Positions 35,181-45,825 of a DNA stretch of 64,000 nucleotides are shown one piece after another. The position numbers were made by a program, and so were the translations under genes. Position 1 is the first letter of the stretch; every line of letters begins with the position of its first letter. A model generated the notes under the pieces. That model was given only the letters and a program-made list of their open reading frames with translations, searched no databases and had not been told where the DNA came from. The DNA is from Ophiostoma sp. CBS 140.51 (taxonomy: Eukaryota; Ascomycota; Sordariomycetes; Ophiostomatales; Ophiostomataceae): the NCBI GenBank assembly GCA_029298735.1, contig JANSLP010000006.1, positions 351,990 to 415,989 of the forward strand. The letters run 5' to 3'.

Positions 35181-36983
35181 TCATGCCTCCTCCGCCTTTG
35201 CCGTCACGTCTTTGCTTGCTCCACTCGCCTTCTTGGACATCTCCGCCTCCGGCCCCCAGAGATGCGCGCCTGCATCCCGTAGCAACTTCACATTGCCGGC
35301 ATGCCCTCTCTTTTCAGCCAGGAAAAGTGGTGTGTTGTTCCCCCGGTTGCGGACGTGCACACTGGCACCGTGCATCAACAGTTCCCGCAGAACATCTGTG
35401 TTGGGCCCGACGGCCGCCAAGTGGACAGCCGTGTTTCCAGCATAGTCAGCCGTGTTGAGCATGGCAAACGAGTGGGTAGCGGCGCCGCCATTTAAGACAG
35501 CCCGAACGGCCGCCAGGTCCCCGTTACGGATGGCGTAGCCGAGGGCTGTGAAGGCGGACTCGATGGGTGTGAGGCGGCGGAGGGCGCCGTCGGCAGCGAG
35601 CTGAGCGCCCAATGATACAGGGACGGCGGGCTCTTGAGGGTGCGCCAGACTGGCAAGGCTGGCCAGCTGGGAATGGGGATAGGATGGCTCAACCATGGGC
35701 GAATCACCCAGAGCACCGGCTGGGTGTGAGAACACAGGGGACGTCAGCTCAGTCATCTCGCCGCACAAAGAACTGCCCATGCGTTCCTGGATATCGCTGT
35801 AGCTTAGGCCGTCGAGGGCGAGCAGGTAGGAAAGCTTGGTCAAGGCAGCCTCGGTGGTCAGGTCGTGTCCAAAGACGACACCGGCACGGCCGAGGGCAGT
35901 GGCCGGTGCATACAGTGGACTGACAAACCCGTTGGTGCACTGGCTGACATTGACAACAACAATACCACGCGCCACAGCATCGCGAATCACCCGTGTCAGG
36001 CTGCCGTCGACACCGCCGGGTGCGTTACCCATGCCAAATGTTTCGAGAATCAACCCTCTCAGGTTGGCCACGCGCAGCACCGAGTCCAGCATCTCGGGCA
36101 CGATACCCGGGAAGATGCGGAAACAGGCGACGTGGGCTGTGTCGAGGTACGTCGTGATGCGGAACTCGGCGATGCGCGTCGGCCGGCGCACAAGCGACCA
36201 GGCCACGTCGACGCCCAGACTCGTCACACGGGCCAGTGGGGCCGCATTCGGGCTCGCAAACGCTTCAAATGACGACGCCGACACCTTCGTCGTGCGGTTG
36301 CCGCGGAACAGCGTGTGATGGAAGAACAAACACACCTCGGGCACGACAAATGTTCCCGCAATAATCAACGAGCCCAACAGGTTGTCGACGGCGTCGCTTT
36401 GCAAGGCGAAGATGGACGCCTGCGATCCCGTCAGAATCACGGGCTTGCCCAGGTCCGACATCATAAAGGAGAGCGCCGACGCCGTGTAGGCCAGCGAGTC
36501 TGTGCCGTGCAGCACCACAAAGCCATCAAAGAGGTGGTAATTGTCCTTGACGGCCTGGGCAATCTCGGCCCAACCGGCGGACGAGATGGAGCTCGAGTCG
36601 AGCAAAGGGGAAAACTCTAGTATGCCGTAGCGGATGTGCCGTGAGTAGGCGCTGACGGGTGTGCGCAGGCTGGGCAGCTCGAGACGCTTGCCGTCCTTGT
36701 AGGCTGTCAGCGTCGTGGGCGGTGCCGGGTCGTTGAAGCTGGGCCGAGGGGCCATGGCGTGCTCCAAAAAGCCGTCCATGGGCACAAGACCATCGGGTGA
36801 CGGGCGCATGCAGATAGTGCCGCCCGTCATGATGATAAGCACGCGAGACTCGGGAAAGGGTGAGTGAGGAGGGTTTAATGCAGAAGGAGTTGAAGAAGAA
36901 GAGGATGGAGTGGTGATGGGAATCGTAATCGGACGTCCGGGCACCGAGTGGCCAGGGGCCGAAGCCTGGCTAGCGGCCGACAT
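35181..36983 (-). CDS. Type I asparaginase with C-terminal ankyrin repeats
   Basis: The enzyme hydrolyses L-asparagine to aspartate and ammonia. ATG 36983 is used (600 aa, no intron); the frame continues 14 codons upstream but only to a TTG. After a Ser/Pro-rich leader, the nucleophile motif TGGT is at residues 53-56 and the second catalytic motif HGTD at 159-162, with TGSQ following, all as in bacterial-type asparaginases. The asparaginase domain ends near residue 400. Residues about 475-570 form ankyrin repeats (NTADYAGNTAVHLAA, RNRGNNTPLFLAEKRGH). The same domain order occurs in animal cytosolic ASPG. No signal peptide is evident, so it should be cytosolic, unlike secreted fungal asparaginases. 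Confidence 0.92.
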   Translation of the reverse strand: MSAASQASAPGHSVPGRPITIPITTPSSSSSTPSALNPPHSPFPESRVLIIMTGGTICMRPSPDGLVPMDGFLEHAMAPRPSFNDPAPPTTLTAYKDGKRLELPSLRTPVSAYSRHIRYGILEFSPLLDSSSISSAGWAEIAQAVKDNYHLFDGFVVLHGTDSLAYTASALSFMMSDLGKPVILTGSQASIFALQSDAVDNLLGSLIIAGTFVVPEVCLFFHHTLFRGNRTTKVSASSFEAFASPNAAPLARVTSLGVDVAWSLVRRPTRIAEFRITTYLDTAHVACFRIFPGIVPEMLDSVLRVANLRGLILETFGMGNAPGGVDGSLTRVIRDAVARGIVVVNVSQCTNGFVSPLYAPATALGRAGVVFGHDLTTEAALTKLSYLLALDGLSYSDIQERMGSSLCGEMTELTSPVFSHPAGALGDSPMVEPSYPHSQLASLASLAHPQEPAVPVSLGAQLAADGALRRLTPIESAFTALGYAIRNGDLAAVRAVLNGGAATHSFAMLNTADYAGNTAVHLAAVGPNTDVLRELLMHGASVHVRNRGNNTPLFLAEKRGHAGNVKLLRDAGAHLWGPEAEMSKKASGASKDVTAKAEEA

Positions 36984-38287
36984 GGTGACGGCTGAGATGA
37001 GAGGTCGAGGGTATCGAGGTGACAAAAAAGAAGAAAATAGATTCCAAGAGATGGTGGAGATGGGAAAGAGATAGAAAAAGATGGCAAATTATATAGCCAA
37101 GAGATAAGAAGACGAAGATGGAAAAGGCGAGATATCTCGGTAAGATGGAAGTGAGAGCGACGAGACAGTGCCAAATGAGTGTAGAAGGGTTTAAAGAGAG
37201 CCAAAATGATGGAGAGAAATGTAAACGAGATCTGAACGAAAAGTGACGATAGATGTGATGGACGTTGAAGAAGTTGAAATATCAAAGGGGACAGCCCAAG
37301 GGATAGAAAGGGGATGTACGCCACCAATAAAGTGTGTGGAAAAGGCCAAATGCCGCCGTGTAAGTGCAAGAGCGTTCCGCAAATCGACTTTTAGGACTAC
37401 CTTTGCACCTTCCTCTTTGCCTCGACTTTTCCCGTTTTGGGGCGTTCCTTGCGCCGAAGAATGTGAAGAACGTCAAGTGCGATTGGCTTAGCGTCTTTGG
37501 CCGCTCAGAAAATGCACAGAAAATGCACAGAAAATGGCCAGAAATGCCAGTCTCGTGCACTGATACAACACTCTTTGTGCTTTTTGTGACGTAAAAAAGG
37601 GGTAACAGATACTGATAGGGCGCCGGCTTGCGGCGGTGTTAGTGGAGTTTGGCCTGTGAGAAAGTTTACATGGTGGAGGGGTGAATGGCCAGATGATGTA
37701 CAAAGATGGAGGAGAAGAGAAATTTGACAAGAAATTTGAAAGAAAAAAGAAGCATTCAGAGATCCGGCGTCGGAATCATGAATGGCGACATCCTGGGAAG
37801 GAACAGGGGCCTGTGTAAAAATTGCAAAAAGAAGTTTTTTCTGGAAGGAGCGTCTCGCGTTGCAAAGGACGGGGAAAGAGCTACGTCAATACATCCAAAG
37901 GTGAGAAAGGTGGTCAAGGCAAAGAATCGTACGGAGGCAACGACAACAGTAATTACAAAACACTGAGGCAATAAGAGGAGATAGAGAATAAGTCAAAGAG
38001 GAGCACTCAATAAAGAATAAAATGAATTGTCAGAGTAACAGTCGGTGTGCAGATCGAGAAACGCGAAACGAAAATTTTGATGATAAGAAATCGACGCAAA
38101 AATAAAGATATCAAGTCCAAACGCCGGGAAAACATAGACAATAATTTCCTCAATATTCTTATGATGAAACGTTTACTAATAAAGAGAAATGCACAGCGAA
38201 AGAAAATAGTACGCCTTGAAAATGAAATTTGAATTGGTGATACAAAAGAATATTACACTAAGTGACACCTAACGCCCAAGATGAACT
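36984..38287. other. 1.3 kb spacer, asparaginase / TFIIIC
   Basis: AT-rich, especially 37930-38280. It holds an 11 bp unit AAAATGCACAG in tandem (37509-37530). No supportable gene is seen; short frames are purine-rich low complexity. Confidence 0.5.
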
Positions 38288-40407
38288 CTAGTCATCGAGG
38301 CCGCTGCGGTCCATGTCGTCGAGAATCTCCTCCTTGACCGCTATCCTGTCAGCCAGCCCTTCATCCTCTTCTTCTTCTTCGTCGTCATCGTCATCCTCAT
38401 CCTCGTCTTCATCGTCGTTTCCACCGTCCTGGTTGTCGTTATCTTCTTCGTCATTGTCACCGAGATCTTCAATGTCTTCGACTTCATCCTCTTCCTCGTC
38501 GTCCTCGGCATCACCAGTCCCATTCCCTTGTACACCATCCTTTGGCGCTGCGTTTTCTTCATTTTCTCCCGCCTCCTCTTCCACTACATCATCCCGCTTC
38601 TCTGTGAAAATGGGCAGCGTCACCGACGTCACGCGCTGCCGCACCCGTTTCTTGGGCCGACCGTGGTACACACGCATCGTAATGACGGCATTCTCTTCCG
38701 CCGTCAGCTCCAGGTTAGGGACGGGCACCTTGATTGTCCGTACCGTGCCCATGCGCGGCGTCTGCGGAGGCACGGATAGTGTGGGCGCAAAACTGGCCTC
38801 GTCTAGGATGCGGCCGAAACGGATTGATAACAACCTAATCTTCATGATGGCGCGGGCCTGGGCCCAGGTACCTTGGTGGTACCAGCCCGACCCCAGACGT
38901 TCGCACGTTGGTCGCGGCGGCGCGTCGGCCAGCAGTTTGCGCAAAATCGGGTCGTGCAGATCACAAACCTGCCAGATCTTGCCGTCGTCGCAGTAGTTGC
39001 GGCCGTCAAAGATGTGGGTATCTTTGCGTTGAGCGATGGGTATCTCCTCGCCTTCGGTTATTGCTCCTGGTGGTGCCGTATCCGTCGTATTGAGCGGTGT
39101 TGTGACGTGCCGGCCTTTTCGTACGCCGTCTTCTGGCTGCTGTTCGGCGCCGTCTTCGGCCTCCACCAGGCTGTGCCAGTAGTAGCCATCCTTGCGCTCA
39201 ACATGCCGGTGCAGCTTGAACAAGAGTGTCTGGTACTGCCGAAACGACGGGTCCGAGCGCGGGTCGACACCGTAGCTGACGAGCGAGTCGCGCCAGGGGC
39301 CACCCTTGAACTGGTAACAGCAGTGTATAAAGTACTGTTTGAGGCGGTTTTCTGTGAATGGTAGACCCATTTTGGCGGCCATGTGGTTGACGAGGGCGCG
39401 GCGTGTCCATACGGGCCGTTCCACCAAAGCTTGCCGCATGGTTTCCAAGATGCCCAGGCGGCGTCGGCCAACAATGGGCGCAAGACCCGGTGGTGGTGCC
39501 GTGGGTACGGGAAGCTCGTCGAAAGCAAGCAAGTAGCCGGCGACTGTGTTCGCAGCGGTCGAGTTGATCAAACGAACAGCGCCGTCATGGCCGGAAACGA
39601 TCTCGCGGACAAAGGGATTTTGGGAGTACGAGTAGGAAAAAGGAAGCGCCTGGGACGTGAAGAATGGTGGCGCTGGCAGATCAATGCTCGGCGGCTGGGC
39701 CACGCCGGACTCCAGCTTGAAGTCGCGCAGTTTCGATACTGTAGCAGTGTGAGCGATGGCTATAAGTTGTAGAGTAGAAAGGGGGCACAGAAAGGACACC
39801 TACACTCTCCTGGCAGAACAGTCTCTTTAAATTTGTTCATAAAGGCCGAGTCGTGTGACGACTGCTGAAAGTCCACCAGACCGCGGAACCGGTGGCTGTT
39901 CTTGACAATGCCGACCACTTCAGTGCGGTACAGTCCGGATGTTTCTTGCAGTTTTCGTCGTAAGCGTCGCGCATCGCGTTCTGCGATTGTGTCGCCGGGT
40001 AAGTTGTCTTTCGCTTCGGGGGCATCGTTGCCCGCGCTGGGGTCAAACTCCCATGCATCGTTGGTGCCACGTTTCCGCCGCATGCCCGTCCGTTTTGGCA
40101 CGTGGACGGCCAGCACCACGTTATGTGTGGCCGCGCAATGAGACGACAGACCGCTCGCTGACGGATCTTCTTGCCGCAGGAAGACGGACGTCGACGACTG
40201 CGGGCCCGCCGGGTGCACCATGTCGCCATAGTCGGCGCGGTTGGCAAAACTGTCGATGCCGTGCTGCAGACTTGTGAGCAGAGCTGGATGCTCGAGGGCT
40301 GCCATGGGCCGCTTTGGGATGGCCAAAACGGGTGCCGTAGATTTGGTGGTAGATGTGACGACACCGGCACCCGCCGGGCCATTGCCTGGAGTGACGTCAA
40401 CGTCCAT
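38288..40407 (-). CDS. Transcription factor IIIC subunit 5 (tau95 / Sfc1-like)
   Basis: TFIIIC binds the internal A and B boxes of tRNA genes and recruits TFIIIB for RNA polymerase III; tau95 contacts the A box. Exons 40407-39804 and 39738-38288, joined by a 65 nt intron, give 684 aa. The donor GTAGGT is preferred over an overlapping GTGTAG because only it keeps the frame (GETVLPGE then LSKLRDFKLE). The N-terminal part carries the triple-barrel dimerisation region. The central part carries the winged-helix DNA-binding region (LGILETMRQALVERPVWTRRAL, then KQYFIHCCYQFKGGPWRDSLVSYGVDPRSD). The C-terminal tail (about residues 590-684) is strongly acidic, as in family members. Confidence 0.9.
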
Positions 40408-40550
40408 GTTTGTTGATCGCCATGGGTGGATCGAGCGTTGGCGAAAGTGGGGAGATGTAGCTATTCCTGCTTTTTTGAGGTTCGCGATGCGAGCTTGACG
40501 CGATGTTGAAAGTGTATGTATGTGCAGGCAGGTACGCCGGTGCAGTGATC

Positions 40551-40560
40551 GTCACGTGAC
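40551..40560. promoter_or_regulatory. 10 bp palindromic E-box GTCACGTGAC
   Basis: A perfect palindrome lies 144 bp upstream of the TFIIIC subunit start. TCACGTGA is the preferred form for Cbf1/USF-type basic helix-loop-helix proteins. Binding is inferred only. Confidence 0.35.
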
Positions 40561-42075
40561 TTTTCAAGATTAAAATATCTGGTGTCTAAATCAGCATCTA
40601 AAAGTCAATCGCAAAGAAAGGTGAAAATGCCATTTGCAATGAAACCTGTTTACTACAGATGAGCATTCTGTAAAATGGTCAAGGCATACACCGAATACGG
40701 AATCGGAATGGATTTGCAGCAGACACGCCACGCACGGCACACGGTGAGCGTCACTTCGGTGTAAGTAACGGGGCGCCAAAGAGAGAAGGAGCGCGATACT
40801 TCACAGTAACACACCGCACACCTAGTCGTTTAACTCGGCCGAGTGAAAGTCGTCAATTGGACAGTTTGTTAATATGTCACTGGACGAGAATAGTCTCAAC
40901 GTTGCCAACAAATACGAGCCATTTTAGTTACCAAAAGTCCTCCCGTGCCTCCCGTTGCCCCCTCGTGCCCCTCGTGCCCCTGGTGCCTGTCAGATCAGAT
41001 GGTCAACTGAGATTTGTTGGGGCATTCTTTTCTCGTTCTTTTTTTCTTCCATTTTTGGTAATTTTGTCATGTTTGTGTGGAGAGCGTGGGGAGGCCCTGT
41101 CTCCCTGTTCGACAAAAGGAGAAGCAATGAAGAATGCAAGTGTCCAGGTGACCTCTTGCAGCAAGGGGAGAGCAGCGGGGGATGCCCGAGCGGTCAAGAG
41201 TCTCTGGAGAGAAAAGAGAGAAAAGAGAGAGGATAGACAGCAAATTTGTCAAATTTGAGCGGCGATGGCGCCGAGACCGTTGCCAAAGCAGATCGAGAGC
41301 TGACTGGACCGGAGTCGAGACCGCCAGCGGTGGAGCAGAAAAGGGGAGGTCCGCGAGTTCTGGCCAGCCATCCTAGTTACTCCTTGCAAATCCTAGCAGA
41401 CGAGCAGCGAAAAGCTAGATAAGAATAGACTCTTGCTGTCTTGGTTGAGAAGTCTTGGGACCGTTTGGAGAACGGATTTGCGGCGGAGCGGTCGTCGTGC
41501 GCAGTGGGGCGAGTGAAAAAGCAGGCAAGTACAGGCGCGCGGGCAAAAACACAAGTCAGGGAAGGCATGGAAGGCAAAGCCGGACCCACCTTCCTACACC
41601 GTTCCGCGCAAAATCGCCCGTAGTCGAGCGTAGTTTCCTTCTTTGCTCTGGAGACACTGTTCGCAAGCTCGCGTAGTCCGTCTTGTTCGCCCTTGCAGGC
41701 CCTTCCTTCGCTCTTACCCGCCTTGCCCGTCATTGTTCGCTTCTTCGCCCCTCCTACTTCCATGATTTTCAGCTCTTTTTACTCGTTTTGCTCTCGTTTT
41801 ATCTACACGTGACGAGGGAATTGGGCGAGCATAAACCGTAAACGTTAGGGACTGAGGGAAGGAGCTTCTGACCAGCTGGTCCTTTTTTCTCAGATCTCTT
41901 TTTAACCCTCTTTCGCCATTTTTTTTCTTCTGTCCTGTCATTTCTTTTCGTCTCCTTTTTGTCATACTGCCGTTCTATCTTTTTATTCTCTTTCCTTTTT
42001 CATAATAAACGTGGGGGGACCTGTGCACCTGACCGACAATCCCAATCCAAGCCCGAGCCCACAACCACGAAACCA

Positions 42076-42086
42076 CATATTTAAAA
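42076..42086 (+). promoter_or_regulatory. TATA-like element before mannitol dehydrogenase
   Basis: CATATTTAAAA lies about 130 bp upstream of the start codon in an otherwise mixed-composition promoter. It is plausible for a highly expressed metabolic gene, but it is only a motif match. Confidence 0.3.
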
Positions 42087-42207
42087 ACTCTCACCGTTTC
42101 CCAAGAGTTTTTCTCTTTTTGTGTTTGGGCACCTACACTCGTTCTTCTCCTTCCAACAATCCTCATACTACCGTTCTCCTCCTCATCCTCCCACAACTCC
42201 TCGTCCA

Positions 42208-43737
42208 ATGGCCCCTCTCAAGCTCAGCGACGCAAACCTGCCGCGCCTGGCCGAGGCTGCGGCCGCAGCACCTGGCGGTGCTGTGCCCTTGACGGTGCCG
42301 ACCTACACTCGTGGCGGCAACGTCAAGCACGGCATTGTTCACATTGGCGTTGGCGGTTTCCACCGCGCGCACTTTGCCTACTACATCAACGAGCTGATGC
42401 AGAAGCACGGCCTTGCCAACTACGCCATCTGCGGCGTCGGTCTGCAGCCCCACGATACTGCTATGCGGGACGCTCTGGGCGGCCAGGACCACCTGTACAC
42501 CGTTGTTGAGCGCTCTGCCAAGGGCAGCACCGCCCACGTTATTGGCAGCATCCAGGGTTTCCTGTTTGCGCCCGACGACCGCGAGGCCGTCATTGCCAAG
42601 ATGGCCCACCCGGACACACACATTGTCTCTCTCACCATCACCGAGAGCGGCTACTTTTACAACGAGCACACCCACGAGCTGCAGAGCGACGACCCGGCTA
42701 TCCAGTACGACCTCGACCCGGCCCACGCCGACGAGCCCACCACGACGTTCGGTTTCCTGTACGCAGCGCTGGCACGGCGGCGCGTGGCCGGCCTTAAGCC
42801 GTTCACTGTCCTGTCCTGCGACAACATGCACCGCAACGGCAGCATCACCCGCTCGATGCTCGAGACTTTCGCGCGTCTGCGCGGCGACGCCGACGTCGCC
42901 AGCTGGATCGCCGACCACGTCGCCTTCCCCAACTCCATGGTCGACCGCATCACCCCGCAGACCGCCCCCGCTGACAAGGTGGCGCTGGCCGAGCACTTTG
43001 GCATCGAGGACGCCTGGCCCGTCGTGACCGAGCCCTTCATGCAGTGGGTCATTGAGGACCGCTTCGGCGACGGCCGCCCGCCTCTCGAGAAGGTCGGCGT
43101 GCAGGTCGTCGCCGACGTGTTGGATGTCGAGCAGTTTGAGAAGCACAAGCTCCGTTTGCTCAACGGCAGCCACTCCGCCCTGGGTTACCCGGGTCAGCTG
43201 GCCGGCTTCCACTACGTCCACGAGGTTATGAACCACCCCGATTTCCACAAGTTTGTCTGGCAGATGATGCAGCAGGAGGTCAAGCCGCTGCTGCCGGCCA
43301 TTGAGGGTGTCGACATTGACGCCTACTGCCGCACCCTCATTGAGCGTTTCGAGAACCCTACTATTATGGACCAGCTGCCCCGTATCTGCCTGGGCGGCTC
43401 GGGTAAGATTCCCAAGTTCATCATGCCCTCGATCGCCGAGGCCATTTGGGTCACGGCTCCCTTCCGCCGGCTGTGCTTTGTCGCCGCTGCCTGGTTCCAC
43501 TACGTCAACGGCGTCGACGACAGCGGCAACAAGTTTGAGGTCGACGACCCGATGCGCGAGGAGCTGCAGGAGAAGGCCAAGGAGGGCGGCTCGGACCCCC
43601 GGGCGCTGCTCAGCATCGGCACCCTCTTCGGTGACGATTTGCGCAGCGACGAGCGTTTCATCAAGGAGCTGACGGTGGCCCTGGAGGCCATCAAGAAGGA
43701 CGGCATCCTCAAGACGCTGCCCAAGTACATTGATTAG
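42208..43737 (+). CDS. Mannitol 2-dehydrogenase (long-chain family)
   Basis: This enzyme interconverts D-mannitol and D-fructose with NAD(P)H in the cytosol and belongs to the fungal mannitol cycle. It is single-exon, 509 aa, typical of polyol-specific long-chain dehydrogenases. ATG 42208 is preferred because the 29 codons before it are leader-like and begin with a non-ATG codon. The Rossmann motif IVHIGVGGFHRAH opens the N-terminal domain. The catalytic signature K314-x4-N319-x2-H322 (KHKLRLLNGSH) is intact. Codon use is strongly biased to C-ending codons, which suggests high expression and also produces a spurious 445-codon antisense frame. Confidence 0.94.
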   Translation: MAPLKLSDANLPRLAEAAAAAPGGAVPLTVPTYTRGGNVKHGIVHIGVGGFHRAHFAYYINELMQKHGLANYAICGVGLQPHDTAMRDALGGQDHLYTVVERSAKGSTAHVIGSIQGFLFAPDDREAVIAKMAHPDTHIVSLTITESGYFYNEHTHELQSDDPAIQYDLDPAHADEPTTTFGFLYAALARRRVAGLKPFTVLSCDNMHRNGSITRSMLETFARLRGDADVASWIADHVAFPNSMVDRITPQTAPADKVALAEHFGIEDAWPVVTEPFMQWVIEDRFGDGRPPLEKVGVQVVADVLDVEQFEKHKLRLLNGSHSALGYPGQLAGFHYVHEVMNHPDFHKFVWQMMQQEVKPLLPAIEGVDIDAYCRTLIERFENPTIMDQLPRICLGGSGKIPKFIMPSIAEAIWVTAPFRRLCFVAAAWFHYVNGVDDSGNKFEVDDPMREELQEKAKEGGSDPRALLSIGTLFGDDLRSDERFIKELTVALEAIKKDGILKTLPKYID

Positions 43738-45825
43738 GGGAAGGAGGTGTGAGCGTGTACGATGACATCTACAACGACAAATCTACGATAATGTAATGGA
43801 GGAGGGATCTGATGGAAAGATCCGACGGCGCGATTTGGACGACATAGACCGACAAAGACCGACTTGGACAACATAGACGGCATATTATAGACGACGACAA
43901 CGACGGCGACTTTTCTTCTTTTTTGGGATACATAAAGCATTTTGGGCTGTTATAGAATTGGGGGACAAAAACAGGATGCAATTTTATTTTAGATTTTTGC
44001 AATTTACAAGTACAGAATACAGAATAAACAAGTCCAGTTTACAACAAATGATAACAAGTACAAGAGACAACAGGCTGTTGACGTTGCATTGCTTTGCTTT
44101 CTTGAGGAATGCTGGTATCTCCACGTGACATAAAAATAGAAACACTCATTGTGCAATTGATAGTGATAGGCCCGGGCAACGGCAGCATACCACACTGTGC
44201 TCCCGTACTGTGTGCCCTGATCATCTGCCTCTAACAAGGGCCTTGTCCTTTTCACTCTATTCTTTTCTTCTACCCGCTTCACCACGTCGCATGCTTTCGG
44301 GGGGCCCTGTTTCATCTCATCTTTTTCGGAAAGCCGTTTCTCATTTTCGTTTCTTTTTCATTGGGCTGTTTTCTTCAGCATATCGTCTCCCTGGTCTTCA
44401 TCCAGCCCTCGACCCTTCTTGTCGTCTTTGTCATTTTCGCTCCCTTAACAGCCACAGCCTCACTAGCCCACTATTATTACGGCTGCCAACTCCACTATCC
44501 GCTGCCACCACGGTACAAAGCAAATACGACTCGCACTGTGTCTTTTTTTTTGCCTCTAACTGGAGAGGAACCGTTGAGGGGAAGGGGGAGCAACCCAAGA
44601 CCCAGGAGAGGAAGGAACGCTCAGACCAACAGCGGCAACAACGCCCAGCCACGCCCACCACTCACCAGCAGCAGTCACCCCCTCATGTCTCTCCCAAGTC
44701 CCTTCCCAATCGCCCAATCGCCCACTAGTGCACTGACCACCAGCCGCGACTTCCCTAACTGCACTGCCCAACCCCCAAACAACAAGGGGAAACAGCAGCT
44801 GTGGTGACCTATTGTGACCTGTCGTGCCTGCCTCTAGCGGCTCTCTGCCCACTTTCCACCACTTCTTACCATCCACCGCCTACCTCCTTCCTCGCCAGTG
44901 GCCAGGGCCCCGCAACCAAACCTCCGTCCCCCAGAACTCCTTCCTCCTGAGCGACCGACCCTTCCCAAAACAACCACCACCAACTGCACACCTCTCTCTC
45001 TCTCTCCTTTCGCGACAAGGCCACACCCCCCCTCTCTCTGCTCCTGCTCCATCTGCTCCTTCTCCCTCTGTGTCTTTTCCCGATAATCCCATTTACAGAT
45101 TTGCACCGACACTTCTTTCGTGAATTTGCAAAGTCTGGGGAATTCGAGCGATAGCAAAGCCTACAACGAAACGAAAGACGGCTCCCCCGACACAGCCCGA
45201 AAGCTAGACGAAGGCATAAACACGCGAAGCGAAGAAACGCTCCTAGTAAGAGGAGACGCACAATCGACTTTCAACGCCACCGACACGAAACCTCAGCATC
45301 CACAACGACCACCTTTTGGCATCAGAATCGACGATTGACGATTAGAACGGATTGAAAGACGAAAAGACGATACAAGAAACGATCTTGGCCAAGCTCAACA
45401 TCGAGCCCTTTCGCCCTCCTTCTCCTCTCCTCTCCCACAGGGCGCCGCAAAGCCCCCTCTTCGACCCACCCCCCAAAGGCGGCGAATTGGGCGAATCGCT
45501 GTCTTGAGAGATCTCTCCTTTCTCCAAACCTTCTGTTTCTCTACTCGAATCGAGGACACGATTGAAGCGACGAGAATATCCAATCCTACATCCATCGGCC
45601 ATTGCCATTGAGCGGCTGAGACTCCTTCCCCGAGACCGAGACTCGACTTGCCCGCCCTTCCGCCGTTGGACGAACCGAATCGTCAAGACTGTTGACTGCA
45701 TCTCCCTTCATTCGACCTTTTCTTCGACCATCCTCGCCATCGACTTTGTCTCCGTCACCTCCTCTATATCCTACCTACCCACACTCCTCCTCTTTACCGC
45801 ATCCCGACGCGGCCACACAGCCCCA
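43738..45825. other. 2.1 kb spacer and B56 leader
   Basis: No gene is supported. A CT-repeat tract lies at about 44995-45020, and the segment 45120-45825 is probably the long 5' leader of the PP2A subunit gene. Confidence 0.45.

Larger units (their letters stand above)
40408..42207. other. 1.8 kb divergent spacer, TFIIIC / mannitol dehydrogenase
   Basis: It holds the palindrome GTCACGTGAC, a C/T/G-rich short tandem patch (40940-40985), and an A-box-like tRNA fragment at 41182 without any B box. No gene is supported. Confidence 0.5.

Noticed and set aside
41180..41290. tRNA-like A box (TGCCCGAGCGG at 41182-41192)
   Set aside because: No B box or T-arm (GGTTCGANNCC) follows within tRNA distance, and no acceptor stem pairs.
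42163..43500. 445-codon open frame antisense to mannitol dehydrogenase
   Set aside because: It mirrors the C-ending codon bias of the real gene: the sense strand avoids TTA, CTA and TCA, so the antisense lacks stops. The product is compositionally odd with no domain.
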